From Muribaculaceae bacterium (GTDB lineage Bacteria; Bacteroidota; Bacteroidia; Bacteroidales; Muribaculaceae), in contig JAKSLZ010000021.1 of NCBI GenBank assembly GCA_024400935.1, positions 1-38,082 of the forward strand: a stretch of DNA of 38,082 nucleotides, read 5' to 3'. Below, piece by piece: positions 8,045 through 16,076 of this stretch. The notes beneath the pieces were generated by a model. The model was given only the letters and a program-made list of their open reading frames with translations. It did not search any database and was not told where the DNA came from. Within the stretch, counting starts at the first letter, position 1; each line of letters starts with the position of its first letter. A program made the translations under genes and the position numbers.

Positions 8045-9583
8045 TTATCCGTTGATGTTCTTGATAACGTCCATCACACTGCCGTCGCGGTTCATTACCA
8101 CGCCCACAACCTTGTCGCCGAAGGGCAGTGCCGCGGGAGTGCCGATGATGCTCTGTGCCTTGTCGCGCAGACTTGCAATCTCAACGATGGGCAGACCTAC
8201 CTTAACCAGACGCTCCTTGAGTTCGGGACGGCGGGGATTGACTGCGATGCCATACTCTGTGACAACAACGTCAACGGTTGCGCCCGGAGTGATGAGGGTT
8301 GTAACCTCGTCAACCACGCAGGGGATGCGGCCGCGCAGCATGGGGCACACGATGATTGACAGAGCCGAGTCGGCTGCTGTGTCGGGGTGACCGCCAATAG
8401 CGCCGCGGATGATACCGTCGCTACCCACGAGCACGTTCACGTTGAAGTTAACGTCTACCTCAAGTGCCGAGAGGATAACGATGTCGAGCATGTGTGTTGC
8501 GCTGCCGGGTTCGTCGGCGCTGGCATATTCGTTAGCGCTCACTTCCTTGTGCATGGGGTCGCTCTTGAGAGACTCGGCTGCAATCTTGTCAAACGACTGC
8601 ACGTCGATAAGGCGCTCGATGAGGCCTTCCTCATGCATCTTCACCATGTGGGCTGTGATGCCGCCCAGTGCGAAGCTAGCCTTGATGTTCTGGTCTATCA
8701 TGCTCTGGCGGATATACTTGACTGCTGCAAGTGATGCACCGCCACTACCTGTCTGGATTGAGAAACCTTCCTTGAAGAAACCGCTGTTGATGATTACCTT
8801 GGCTGCCTGCTTAGCGAGCAGGATGTCGCGCGGGTTCTTGGTGTCACGGATGGCGCCTGAAGAAATCTTTGAAGAATCGCCCACTGAATCTACAACTACA
8901 ACGTGGTCAACGCTGCGCTCTGAGATTGAGTTGGGAGTGTTGGGATAGGGGACGAGGTCATCGGTGAGAATAACCACCTTGTCGGCATACTGTGCATCGG
9001 GCAGGGCATAACCCAGCGAACCGCAGATAGACTTGGCGTTCTCTGAGCGAGAGTAACCGCAGGCGTTGCCCATGGGGTCGCATGACGATGCTCCCAGGAA
9101 AGCCACGTCGATGTGCATGTCGCCTGTTGCGATGGCGCTGCCGCGGCCACCGTGTGAGCGGAAGGTTACGGGCTCTTCCATCAAACCGTGTGAAATCTCA
9201 TTGGCAAGCTTGCCGCGCAGACCTGAGGTAGAAATCTTGGTGATAACGCCGTTCTTGATGTGCTCGATGAGAGGCTCATGAACGTCGCTCAGACTCGATG
9301 CTGCGAGGTGGAGGTTTTTGAATCCCATCTCGGCGAGCTTAGCCACTACCATGTTCACAACCTTGTCGCCGCCGCGGAAGTGGTGGTGGAACGAGATTGT
9401 CATGCCGTCTTTGAGGCCTGTAGCCTTGATGGCATCTTCCAGAGTTACCACCTTGCCACCCTGTGCGTGCAGTTCCTGGCGGGGAACAGCCACCTTGGCA
9501 GCCTCGTTGCCTGTATATACTTGTTTACCCATCTTCTCAGCTGCCGCTGCGATGAGTTCTTGACGTTGTGCTAATGTACTCAT
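8045..9583 (-). CDS. citF: citrate lyase alpha subunit (citrate:acetyl-ACP transferase)
   Basis: Catalyses the first half-reaction of citrate lyase: citrate replaces the acetyl group on the carrier, giving citryl-ACP plus acetate. The protein is 512 aa, the normal length. Family motifs include SFHHHFRGGDKVVN (about 64-77), the Gly-rich block FLGASSCDPMGNACG, FSIQTGSGGASLA, and a C-terminal PRRPEL-type segment before the stop. It is cytoplasmic and part of the CitDEF complex. The start ATG overlaps the citE stop by 4 bp, so the two catalytic subunits are translationally coupled. It is followed by the tandem-repeat spacer and citX. Confidence 0.97.
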   Translation of the reverse strand: MSTLAQRQELIAAAAEKMGKQVYTGNEAAKVAVPRQELHAQGGKVVTLEDAIKATGLKDGMTISFHHHFRGGDKVVNMVVAKLAEMGFKNLHLAASSLSDVHEPLIEHIKNGVITKISTSGLRGKLANEISHGLMEEPVTFRSHGGRGSAIATGDMHIDVAFLGASSCDPMGNACGYSRSENAKSICGSLGYALPDAQYADKVVILTDDLVPYPNTPNSISERSVDHVVVVDSVGDSSKISSGAIRDTKNPRDILLAKQAAKVIINSGFFKEGFSIQTGSGGASLAAVKYIRQSMIDQNIKASFALGGITAHMVKMHEEGLIERLIDVQSFDKIAAESLKSDPMHKEVSANEYASADEPGSATHMLDIVILSALEVDVNFNVNVLVGSDGIIRGAIGGHPDTAADSALSIIVCPMLRGRIPCVVDEVTTLITPGATVDVVVTEYGIAVNPRRPELKERLVKVGLPIVEIASLRDKAQSIIGTPAALPFGDKVVGVVMNRDGSVMDVIKNING

Positions 9584-10470
9584 ACTAAGTCCTCCTTTGT
9601 TAAAATACCTGATGCGATGGCCAGGTCAATGGTACGTTGTGCTCTGATTACTACGGGACGGTCAACCATCTTGCCGTTGACAGCGATAACACCGCTGCCG
9701 CGCTTCTCGGCTTCCTTGATGGCAGCCAGAATGGTGAGCGACTTCTGTATTTCTTTCTCCTTGGGTGCAAACACTTCGTTCACGACTTCGATTTGGCGGG
9801 GGTTGATGATTGACTTGCCGTCAAATCCCAGAGACTTGATGAGCTCAACTTCCTTGCGGAAAGTCTCCATGTCGTTGAGGTTAGAGTAAACGGTGTCAAG
9901 TGCGTCGATGCCTGCAGCGCGTGCAGCCACAACGATGGTCTGGCGAGCAAGCAGCAGCTCCATGCCTTCAGGTGTGCGCTGCGTCTTGAGGTTAGCGCTG
10001 TAGTCCTCGGCACCGAGTGCGATACCCATCATGCGCTTAGAAGCAGTAGCGATGTCATAGGCATTGATTACACCCATAGTGCTCTCGATAGCTGCCATGA
10101 TCTGAGTGCGTCCCAGGCAACCGAGTTCGGTCTCAACCTTCTCGATTTCTGCCTCGAGTTCGCGTATCTCGTCGGCAGTTTCGGTCTTGGGCATGCGAAT
10201 AACGTGTACGCCGGCCTTTACAACTGCCTCAACGTCTTTCTTACCGTATGGGGTATTAAGGGGATTAACGCGCACAACCATCTCGGTGTTACCGAAGTCG
10301 ATGGTCTTGAGCGCATGGTGAACCAGCAGACGCGCTGCGTCCTTCTCGGCCATTGTTACAGAGTCTTCAAGGTCGAGCATGATTGAGTCGGGTCCGTAAA
10401 TGAATGCATCCTGCATCATTGCCGGGTTATTGCCCGGTACGAACATCATTGTTCTTCTTAATCGTTGCAT
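9580..10470 (-). CDS. citE: citrate lyase beta subunit (citryl-ACP lyase)
   Basis: Cleaves citryl-ACP to oxaloacetate and regenerates acetyl-ACP. At 296 aa it is a typical CitE of the HpcH/HpaI aldolase/citrate-lyase family, a TIM barrel. Motifs are MFVPGNNPAMM (10-20), LDLEDSV (32-38), VVRVNPLNTPYG, the Glu-bearing AAIESTMGVINAYDI and GAEDYSANL. It lies 56 bp after citD and overlaps citF by 4 bp. This is full-length CitE in a complete lyase operon, not a stand-alone CitE-like malyl/citramalyl-CoA lyase. Confidence 0.97.
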   Translation of the reverse strand: MQRLRRTMMFVPGNNPAMMQDAFIYGPDSIMLDLEDSVTMAEKDAARLLVHHALKTIDFGNTEMVVRVNPLNTPYGKKDVEAVVKAGVHVIRMPKTETADEIRELEAEIEKVETELGCLGRTQIMAAIESTMGVINAYDIATASKRMMGIALGAEDYSANLKTQRTPEGMELLLARQTIVVAARAAGIDALDTVYSNLNDMETFRKEVELIKSLGFDGKSIINPRQIEVVNEVFAPKEKEIQKSLTILAAIKEAEKRGSGVIAVNGKMVDRPVVIRAQRTIDLAIASGILTKEDLV

Positions 10471-10526
10471 AATGATATGTTAATGAGGTCGTTTTCTTGT
10501 TTACTTATAATTTGTTAGGAAGGGTG

Positions 10527-10805
10527 TTACTTCCACACGTCCTTGCCGGTAGCGCGCACAGCAGCGGCAGTGACGCGTGCACGGATGGTGCAGTCAAGGG
10601 CGCCTTTGTCGTTGGCCTGGACGAGAGCGTTGTCTATGCCCAGTTCTGTGAGGGTTTCGGTAATTACTTTTTTGATTTGTTCTCCAAACTGGAAAGCGAC
10701 TGAGCTTTCGAGGTTGATTTGCAACCCATTGTTCTCGTTAGGTGCAATCTGTACCTGAATATCGCCGGATTCGAGTGTGCCGGCAACAGCATTCTTAATT
10801 TCCAT
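10527..10805 (-). CDS. citD: citrate lyase gamma subunit (acyl carrier protein)
   Basis: Carries the phosphoribosyl-dephospho-CoA arm that holds acetyl and citryl groups for CitE and CitF. It is 92 aa. S13 in the N-terminal AGTLESGD motif corresponds to the modified serine of the Klebsiella protein (S14 there). DKGALDCTIRARV near the C-terminus is also family-typical. It is the first gene of the seven-gene operon. The promoter at 10907-10938 gives a leader of about 100 nt that contains an interrupted palindrome (10842-10880). Confidence 0.96.
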   Translation of the reverse strand: MEIKNAVAGTLESGDIQVQIAPNENNGLQINLESSVAFQFGEQIKKVITETLTELGIDNALVQANDKGALDCTIRARVTAAAVRATGKDVWK

Positions 10806-10841
10806 AAGAGGTTGTAATTTTTGTTAGTTTAAATGTAATGG

Positions 10842-10880
10842 TCTATAAATCAGAATGTTTGTATTTTGCTGGTTTATAGA
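10842..10880. promoter_or_regulatory. interrupted palindrome in the citD leader
   Basis: TCTATAAATCAG (10842-10853) and CTGGTTTATAGA (10869-10880) are inverted, 11 of 12 positions matching, with a 15-bp spacer. They lie between the -7 box and the citD ATG. This could be an operator or an mRNA hairpin; the sequence does not say which. Confidence 0.5.
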
Positions 10881-10906
10881 GGTCGTTATTTTTTAGTTTA
10901 TAAATT

Positions 10907-10938
10907 CAAAATTAGTTATAATTTCTAACACCACCAAA
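10907..10938 (-). promoter_or_regulatory. promoter of the cit-acn-icd operon
   Basis: On the minus strand TTTG (10935-10938) is followed after exactly 20 nt by TAATTTTG (10907-10914), matching the Bacteroidetes TTTG/TAnnTTTG promoter. Expected transcription start is near 10900, about 95 nt before citD. A second -7-like TATATTTG occurs at 11013-11020 without a well-spaced partner. Confidence 0.7.
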
Positions 10939-11044
10939 TGTTTTTATAAAAAAACTACATGTTACCCATTAATGCCATCTCTGCAAAATAGGTACTAATG
11001 TATATTGTGTTACAAATATAAATTATGTGTTTCCCTTTTACAGG

Positions 11045-12034
11045 TCAATTTTTGCGCTCGGTCTTGATTTTCTTAAACTCGCGCCAGCCCTTTGCTTTCT
11101 TGTATTTGCCGTTTGTTTTGTTGGGAACAAATAAAACGATAATGTTGTTGCCGTAATCAAAAGCAGCATCACCCACGGTGGGAGGCTGCGGATTAAGGCA
11201 ATGAACCTCTGTGAGCCCACAGTTGAAGAAGGCGCGTTCACCTATTGATGTGACCGACTTGGGGATGGTGATACTTGTAAGTCCTGTACATCCGGTAAAT
11301 GCGCAATCGCTTATTGAGGTCACTGTGCTGGGGATGGTGATGGATGTCAACCCACTGCAGCTATCAAAAACCGACTCGCCTATTGTAGTTACGGCGTTTG
11401 AGATGGTGAGGCTGGTTAATCCGCTGCAGCCCAGGAAGGCCCTTTCGCCTATCTCGGTTACCGAGTTGGGGATAACAAAGCTTGTGAGGCTGCTGCATGA
11501 CCTGAAGGCATCGTTGCCTATCGATGTTACTGTGGAGGGGATTGTAATGTCGGTGAGCGCCTTGCAGTCACCGAATGTGTCAGCACCTATCGAGGTTAAT
11601 GGGCCCTGGATGGTTACGCTCGTGAGGTTGCAGCACCCCAGGAAGGCATTGTCTCCTATTGATGTGACTGACGCGGGGATTGTGATATTAGTTAACCAGT
11701 CGCATCCCAGGAAGGCGTTGTCAGCAATAGAAGTGACGGGGTATGATACGCCGTTGTATTTCACTGACTCGGGAATAGTGTTTTTGCGTTTGCCGTTCTT
11801 TAAACTTACTGAAACCGACTTGTTGCCACTGTTGAGATTATAAACAAAGTCGCCCACCTCAAATGTCACCTTGCTGGCCACAGCATCTTTCCCTTGGGTT
11901 TTCTTGCCCTTGGTCTTTGACTTTGCTGTAGCCGATGTGTGGGTCTTAGTCTGTTGTTTACGAGTTGTTTTAGGAGCAGCCGCTGCCTGTAAGCACAGTG
12001 CAGATATTGTCAATATCAATAATAGATGTTTCAT
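11045..12034 (-). CDS. exported BspA-type leucine-rich repeat protein
   Basis: A 329-aa protein with a signal peptide (MKHLLLILTISALCLQAAAA) followed by a basic Lys/Thr-rich stretch (about 21-52). From about residue 95 to 290 it has roughly eight LRR_5 repeats of 23 aa with the pattern SVTSIGDNAFLGCCNLTSVTI. The C-terminal segment (NPQPPTVGDAAFDYGNNIIV) is the usual cap of BspA-like proteins, and the tail is basic. It has no cell-wall or type IX sorting signal that I can recognise. The likely role is binding of host or bacterial surface ligands, as for BspA; this is inferred from the family only. Its own -7 box is at 12065-12072, and it runs toward the cit operon promoter without overlapping it. 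Confidence 0.88.
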   Translation of the reverse strand: MKHLLLILTISALCLQAAAAPKTTRKQQTKTHTSATAKSKTKGKKTQGKDAVASKVTFEVGDFVYNLNSGNKSVSVSLKNGKRKNTIPESVKYNGVSYPVTSIADNAFLGCDWLTNITIPASVTSIGDNAFLGCCNLTSVTIQGPLTSIGADTFGDCKALTDITIPSTVTSIGNDAFRSCSSLTSFVIPNSVTEIGERAFLGCSGLTSLTISNAVTTIGESVFDSCSGLTSITIPSTVTSISDCAFTGCTGLTSITIPKSVTSIGERAFFNCGLTEVHCLNPQPPTVGDAAFDYGNNIIVLFVPNKTNGKYKKAKGWREFKKIKTERKN

Positions 12035-12064
12035 TTTTAATTGTTATAATTTTAAATCAGGGCA

Positions 12065-12072
12065 CAAAGGTA
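12065..12072 (-). promoter_or_regulatory. -7 box for the BspA-like gene
   Basis: TACCTTTG on the minus strand, 31 nt before the ATG at 12034. The nearest TTTG (12089-12092) is only 16 nt upstream, so the -33 element is uncertain. Confidence 0.55.
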
Positions 12073-12129
12073 AAGATTTTGTGCGTAACAAAGAAATATC
12101 CCGGCATAATTTTCTGTTGCATTCTGTTT

Positions 12130-12560
12130 AATTTTAAATTAGTAACTATCACCAATGTTATTTTTGCGGACTCCCCGCGCTGAAATCTCACTGATTTTAC
12201 AAGATTTTGTAATGAGAGGCTGGAAGCCGCCACGCAGAACCAAGGTTCTGCACATAACCCTGTCCTAACTGAGCGCATGTGAAGGCAGGTCAGGGAAAAT
12301 GCGATACACTATACTGCGGTTGAAGACCGCCACCTTGTTCGTTTCGAGGTAGCGGTCTTCAACCGCGCGTTTTGTTACACTTCACCCCCCCACCGGCAGT
12401 CGTTTCACTCCTTTCGGTGGGGGTTACGTCCCCAAAGCAAGCTTTGTGCGTGCCGGCTTTCAGCCTCTAGTTGTTAATGTTTCTTCAATAAAATATCAGT
12501 GATTTCCGCGCGGGGAATCTGCTAAAAAATCTATTGCTGAATAGTTACTTTAAATTAAAA
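12130..12560. repeat. 431-bp palindromic non-coding element
   Basis: About 130 bp at each end are imperfect inverted copies. Outer ends contain AGTAACTAT (12141-12149) and ATAGTTACT (12541-12549); further in, TCCCCGCGC (12172-12180) matches GCGCGGGGA (12508-12516), then AGAGGCTG...AGCC and a TAACCC block. Both arms keep the same two small hairpins although the stems differ: GCAGAACC-aa-GGTTCTGC (12234-12251) against CAAAGC-aa-GCTTTG (12433-12446), and GGCT-gga-AGCC (12218-12228) against GGCT-ttc-AGCC (12455-12465). The centre holds a 15-bp perfect inverted repeat (12316-12330 with 12352-12366) and a 9-bp one (12387-12395 with 12415-12423). No ORF of note is present. It could be a MITE-like or REP-like element. 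Confidence 0.7.
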
Positions 12561-12651
12561 ATATTGCCCCATCTCTCCCCATTTACGTCATCCCTGACAG
12601 AAGCCAGAGGATGCAGAGATTTTTCCCTTTCTGTATTTCTGTCTAAACAAA

Positions 12652-12790
12652 CCACAGATTTATCAGATTTTTTTAGGGAATTGTAGACGAGACTAAGCGG
12701 ATTGTTGTGCTAAGCCCAATGTATCCAAAAGTAACAAAAGCAATCTGTTTAATCTGAAACAAAATTCCCTTATTTCTGATTAATCTGTGG
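12652..12790. repeat. 139-bp imperfect inverted repeat
   Basis: The arm at 12652-12682 (starting CCACAGATTTATCAG, ending GGGAATT) is inverted at 12763-12790 (starting AATTCCC, ending AATCTGTGG), with a few mismatches and indels. The rest of 12561-12966 shows no gene. The motif CACAGATTnATCAG is AT-rich and of the kind found dispersed in Bacteroidales intergenic DNA. Confidence 0.55.
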
Positions 12791-12966
12791 TGTGTTTTAT
12801 GTGTTAATAGACCACAGCACAAATTAAGGTGGATTACGGCACTTCGTTTTTGAATGTTAGTGATTTTAAATTTGTTAGACTTCTAAAAGAACACGCACCC
12901 CAAAAAATTTCTATTTACTTTTGATTCATGTTAGTTATTATACTAGTTCATGCCTACGGTGTATAG

Positions 12967-13517
12967 CTATGCCGTGCAGGTGAGTTGCAGGCCGTACTGC
13001 TTGCAGTGGTAGAAGAAGGTGACAATGGTGAAACGGGTAGGGTTGCGTCTCAGCAGTGATGAGAACATTTTGTCGGTTTGTAGACTGCTGTATTTAGGGT
13101 TGAACCTGCTCACCATGTGGAAGAACTCGCGCCCTTCCTCGCCCAGTGAGGCAAGTGAAGCACCCACTTCAAACCAATTATGGTACCCGTCGGTGATGTT
13201 GATGCCCAGTCTGGCGATGCTGCGGCAATATCTGGTCACATCGGCAACCACGCTGCGAGGGTCATGGTTGAACGTGCAGCTTGGTCTCACCGCTTCACGC
13301 TTCACACGCTTGGTGTAGAGCACCACTTCTTTGTTATGGTGGCTTGTGGCAGCTTGCGCTTGATAATGCTTCTCTCTTGACTCAACTTGCTGTTGCGCAG
13401 TCGCTTGATGTCGCCGTTGAAGTATTGGTTGAGAAGGGACTCGCCCAGCATGTACTCGCCGCCTTTTGTGTCATATACGTTGCGGTAAACAGTGATGTGT
13501 CGTGAATATATTTCCAT
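12967..13517 (-). pseudogene. broken PriCT-2/VirE-type mobile-element protein
   Basis: Two minus-strand frames overlap at 13302-13326. The first (13517 to 13302, 71 aa) starts MEIYSRHITVYRNVYDTKGG and continues IKRLRNSKLSQERSIIKRKLPQ in pieces, like the N-terminus of BT4734/VirE-type proteins. The second (13326 to 12967, 119 aa) contains VVADVTRYCRSIARLGINIT, GYHNWFEVGASLASLGEEGR and FFYHCKQYGL, the signature of the primase C-terminal domain PriCT-2. Normally these are parts of one 600-800-aa protein, joined by a nucleic-acid domain and followed by a helicase-like domain; both of those are missing. An internal deletion with frameshift is the simplest reading. It marks a decayed mobile element next to the palindromic repeats. 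Confidence 0.75.
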
Positions 13518-13683
13518 TGTTATATATGTGATTTAAAAGGTTAATAAATATTTGGCCGTGATAATTGATGACGGTTTGTTTTTCTATAGAAAATGGTGTG
13601 ATTGGGCCGTAATTGCTAAAATTCATTTGCCCGGTTAATGTATTAAAAAATTCAAGTTTCTTCAATTATTGAGTCTTTTTTAC

Positions 13684-13691
13684 TATTTTTG
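13684..13691 (+). promoter_or_regulatory. -7 box for the first GH92 gene
   Basis: TATTTTTG fits TAnnTTTG and lies 19 nt before the ATG at 13711. I see no convincing -33 element. The gap 13518-13710 holds nothing else recognisable. Confidence 0.45.
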
Positions 13692-13710
13692 CATTAAAAT
13701 AAAAAGAATC

Positions 13711-16002
13711 ATGAAACAAACCATACTCACTGTCATAGCCATCATTGCTTGCTTCGGCATTGCATCGGCAACCTCTCCTGTAGATTATGTTAACCCCCTT
13801 GTAGGCTCACAATCGTCACATGCACTTTCTGCCGGTAACACTTATCCCGCAGTGGCTGTGCCCTGGGGCATGAACTTCTGGACTCCGGTAACAGGAGAGA
13901 TGGGCAACGGATGGACTTACACCTATCAGTCTAACACCCTGCGAGGTTTCAAGCAAACGCATCAACCCAGTCCGTGGATCAACGACTACGGACAGTTTTC
14001 TATAATGGCAACCAGCGGAGAACCCGTCTTTGACCAGAACAAACGTGCCTCGTGGTTCTCGCACATGGCCGAGGAGGCTAAACCCTATTATTATAAGGTG
14101 TACCTTGCCAGTCATAACATACATGCCGAGATGACTGTCACTTCGCGCGCTGCCATGATGCGCTTCACTATGGGCAACGAGGGCCGCAATAACATCGTCA
14201 TCGATGCCATGGACGGCGGTTCGATGATTAGCGTTGATAAGACAAACCGCAGGATAACAGGCTATACAACCAAGAACAGCGGCGGCGTGCCACGCAACTT
14301 CAAGAACTACTTTGTCATCGAGCTTGACCATGATATAGAGAATGTGTGTGGTGTCGAGAATGGATATAACGACACGCTAAAACTCGACAAGACCGAATGC
14401 ACTGGCAATCATGCCGGTGTTGTCCTTGTACTGAATGCCGATAGGGGCGAAAGCGTGAACTTGCGCATGGCTTCGTCGTTCATCAGTCCTGAACAGGCCG
14501 TTTTAAATCTTAAGGAACTCAAGGACGGCACATTTGATGAAGTAAAGGAACGCTCTAAAGCAGAATGGAACGAAGTGCTGGGTAGGGTAGAGGTTGAGGA
14601 TGACAACTTGGACCACCTGCGCACGTTCTACTCTTGCCTGTATCGCTCGGTGTTGTTCCCCCGCAGTCTCTATGAGATTGACGCACAAGGAAATGTGATG
14701 CACTATAGTCCGTATAACGGCAAGGTGTTGCCTGGTTATATGTTTACCGATACCGGTTTTTGGGACACCTTCCGCAGCTTGTTCCCGCTGCTTAACCTCA
14801 TCTATCCCAGCATGAACGAGAAGATGCAGCAGGGCCTCGCCAATGCCTATCGTGAGAGCGGTTTCCTGCCCGAGTGGGCAAGCCCTGGGCACCGCGACTG
14901 CATGGTGGGCAACAACTCGGCATCGGTGGTAGCCGATGCTATAATCCAGGGAGTGACAACTCAAGACCAAGAAACACTGTGGGAAGCTGTAACGCATGGG
15001 GCTAATAGCGTGCACCCTCGAGTGTCGTCAACAGGACGCATTGGATGGGAATACTACAACTCGTTGGGCTATGTACCCTGCGACGTGGGCATTAACGAGA
15101 GCGCTGCACGCACTCTCGAGTATGCTTATGACGACTGGTGCATTTACCAGATGGGCAAGGCTATGGGTAAACCTGAGAGTGAGATTTCCATTTACAAGGA
15201 CCGCGCCCAGAACTACCGCAACCTCTTTGACACCGAAACAAAACTCATGCGAGGCAAGAAAAAAGACGGTAGCTTTGCCGAGAATTTCAACCCCTTTAAA
15301 TGGGGAGGAGATTTTACTGAAGGAAATAGTTGGCACTACACTTGGAGCGTGTTTCATGATCCCGATGGGTTGATAAACCTGATGGGCGGAAACAGTCAGT
15401 TTGCCGCTATGCTTGACTCAGTTATGACAATGGCGCCACTGTATGATGACAGCTATTATGGCTTCACCATCCACGAGATACGCGAGATGCAAATTTCGGG
15501 TTTTGGTCAGTATGCCCACGGCAACCAGCCCATCCAGCACATGTTATATCTGTATAACTACTGTGGTCAGCCATGGAAAACCCAGTATTGGGTGCGTGAG
15601 GTTATGAACCGGTTATATAAGGCAACCCCCGACGGTTATTGTGGTGACGAGGACAATGGCCAGACATCGGCATGGTATGTCTTCAGTGCGCTTGGTTTCT
15701 ATCCCGTGTGCCCCGGTTCTGGACAGTATGTGATGGGAGCTCCTTATTATAATAAGGTAAAGATTCGTCTTGAAAATGGCAAGAAATTGCAAATCAATGC
15801 CAAGGATGTGAGCGATACTGACCGCTTTGTACAGCAATATCAAGTCAACGGAAAGGTGCACAATCTCAACACTATAGACATTGCTACCCTCAAGAAAGGC
15901 GCCACCATCGACGCAACCATGGGAAATACCCCTGCATCATACCAGAAGGGAGAAAGCCCTATCGCTCCCAAGAAGAAGAGAACCTATCTCTTCGGGAAAT
16001 AG
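13711..16002 (+). CDS. exported GH92 family glycosidase (putative alpha-mannosidase)
   Basis: A 763-aa enzyme of glycoside hydrolase family 92, calcium-dependent exo-alpha-mannosidases that trim N-glycan or yeast mannan residues. The signal peptide is about residues 1-21 (MKQTILTVIAIIACFGIASA). The N-terminal beta-sandwich starts YVNPLVGSQSSHALSAGNTY; the (alpha/alpha)6 catalytic barrel contains the probable acid E537 (TEGNSWHYTW) and the D646/D648 pair in GDEDNGQTSAWYV, spaced as in characterised members (109 and 111 residues). The ATG at 13711 is chosen over an upstream in-frame alternative start at 13669 because it begins the signal peptide. It is convergent with a second GH92 gene. No SusC/SusD partners are present, so this is not a typical polysaccharide-utilisation locus. 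Confidence 0.93.
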   Translation: MKQTILTVIAIIACFGIASATSPVDYVNPLVGSQSSHALSAGNTYPAVAVPWGMNFWTPVTGEMGNGWTYTYQSNTLRGFKQTHQPSPWINDYGQFSIMATSGEPVFDQNKRASWFSHMAEEAKPYYYKVYLASHNIHAEMTVTSRAAMMRFTMGNEGRNNIVIDAMDGGSMISVDKTNRRITGYTTKNSGGVPRNFKNYFVIELDHDIENVCGVENGYNDTLKLDKTECTGNHAGVVLVLNADRGESVNLRMASSFISPEQAVLNLKELKDGTFDEVKERSKAEWNEVLGRVEVEDDNLDHLRTFYSCLYRSVLFPRSLYEIDAQGNVMHYSPYNGKVLPGYMFTDTGFWDTFRSLFPLLNLIYPSMNEKMQQGLANAYRESGFLPEWASPGHRDCMVGNNSASVVADAIIQGVTTQDQETLWEAVTHGANSVHPRVSSTGRIGWEYYNSLGYVPCDVGINESAARTLEYAYDDWCIYQMGKAMGKPESEISIYKDRAQNYRNLFDTETKLMRGKKKDGSFAENFNPFKWGGDFTEGNSWHYTWSVFHDPDGLINLMGGNSQFAAMLDSVMTMAPLYDDSYYGFTIHEIREMQISGFGQYAHGNQPIQHMLYLYNYCGQPWKTQYWVREVMNRLYKATPDGYCGDEDNGQTSAWYVFSALGFYPVCPGSGQYVMGAPYYNKVKIRLENGKKLQINAKDVSDTDRFVQQYQVNGKVHNLNTIDIATLKKGATIDATMGNTPASYQKGESPIAPKKKRTYLFGK

Positions 16003-16027
16003 TGGACAATGCCCGACAACTCGATTA

Positions 16028-16047
16028 CCCGACGGAGAACCGTCGGG
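16028..16047. terminator. hairpin between the two convergent GH92 genes
   Basis: CCCGACGG-agaa-CCGTCGGG in the 74-bp convergent gap. An upstream GCCCGAC (16011-16017) can alternatively pair with GTCGGGC (16042-16048). There is no clear T-run on either strand, so bidirectional termination is plausible but unproven. It shares the core ACGGAGAACCGT with the hairpin at 3423-3444 (here CGACGGAGAACCGTCG). Confidence 0.5.
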
Positions 16048-16076
16048 CACACTGGCTTCCAAAAACGGAACTACTA

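Noticed and set aside
11211-11843. 210-aa plus-strand ORF
   Set aside because: It is the antisense shadow of the leucine-rich repeat gene; its repeated pattern simply mirrors the 23-aa repeats.
12057-12278. Small ORFs in the palindromic intergenic region
   Set aside because: They run through inverted-repeat DNA, lack motifs and overlap the promoter of the BspA-like gene.
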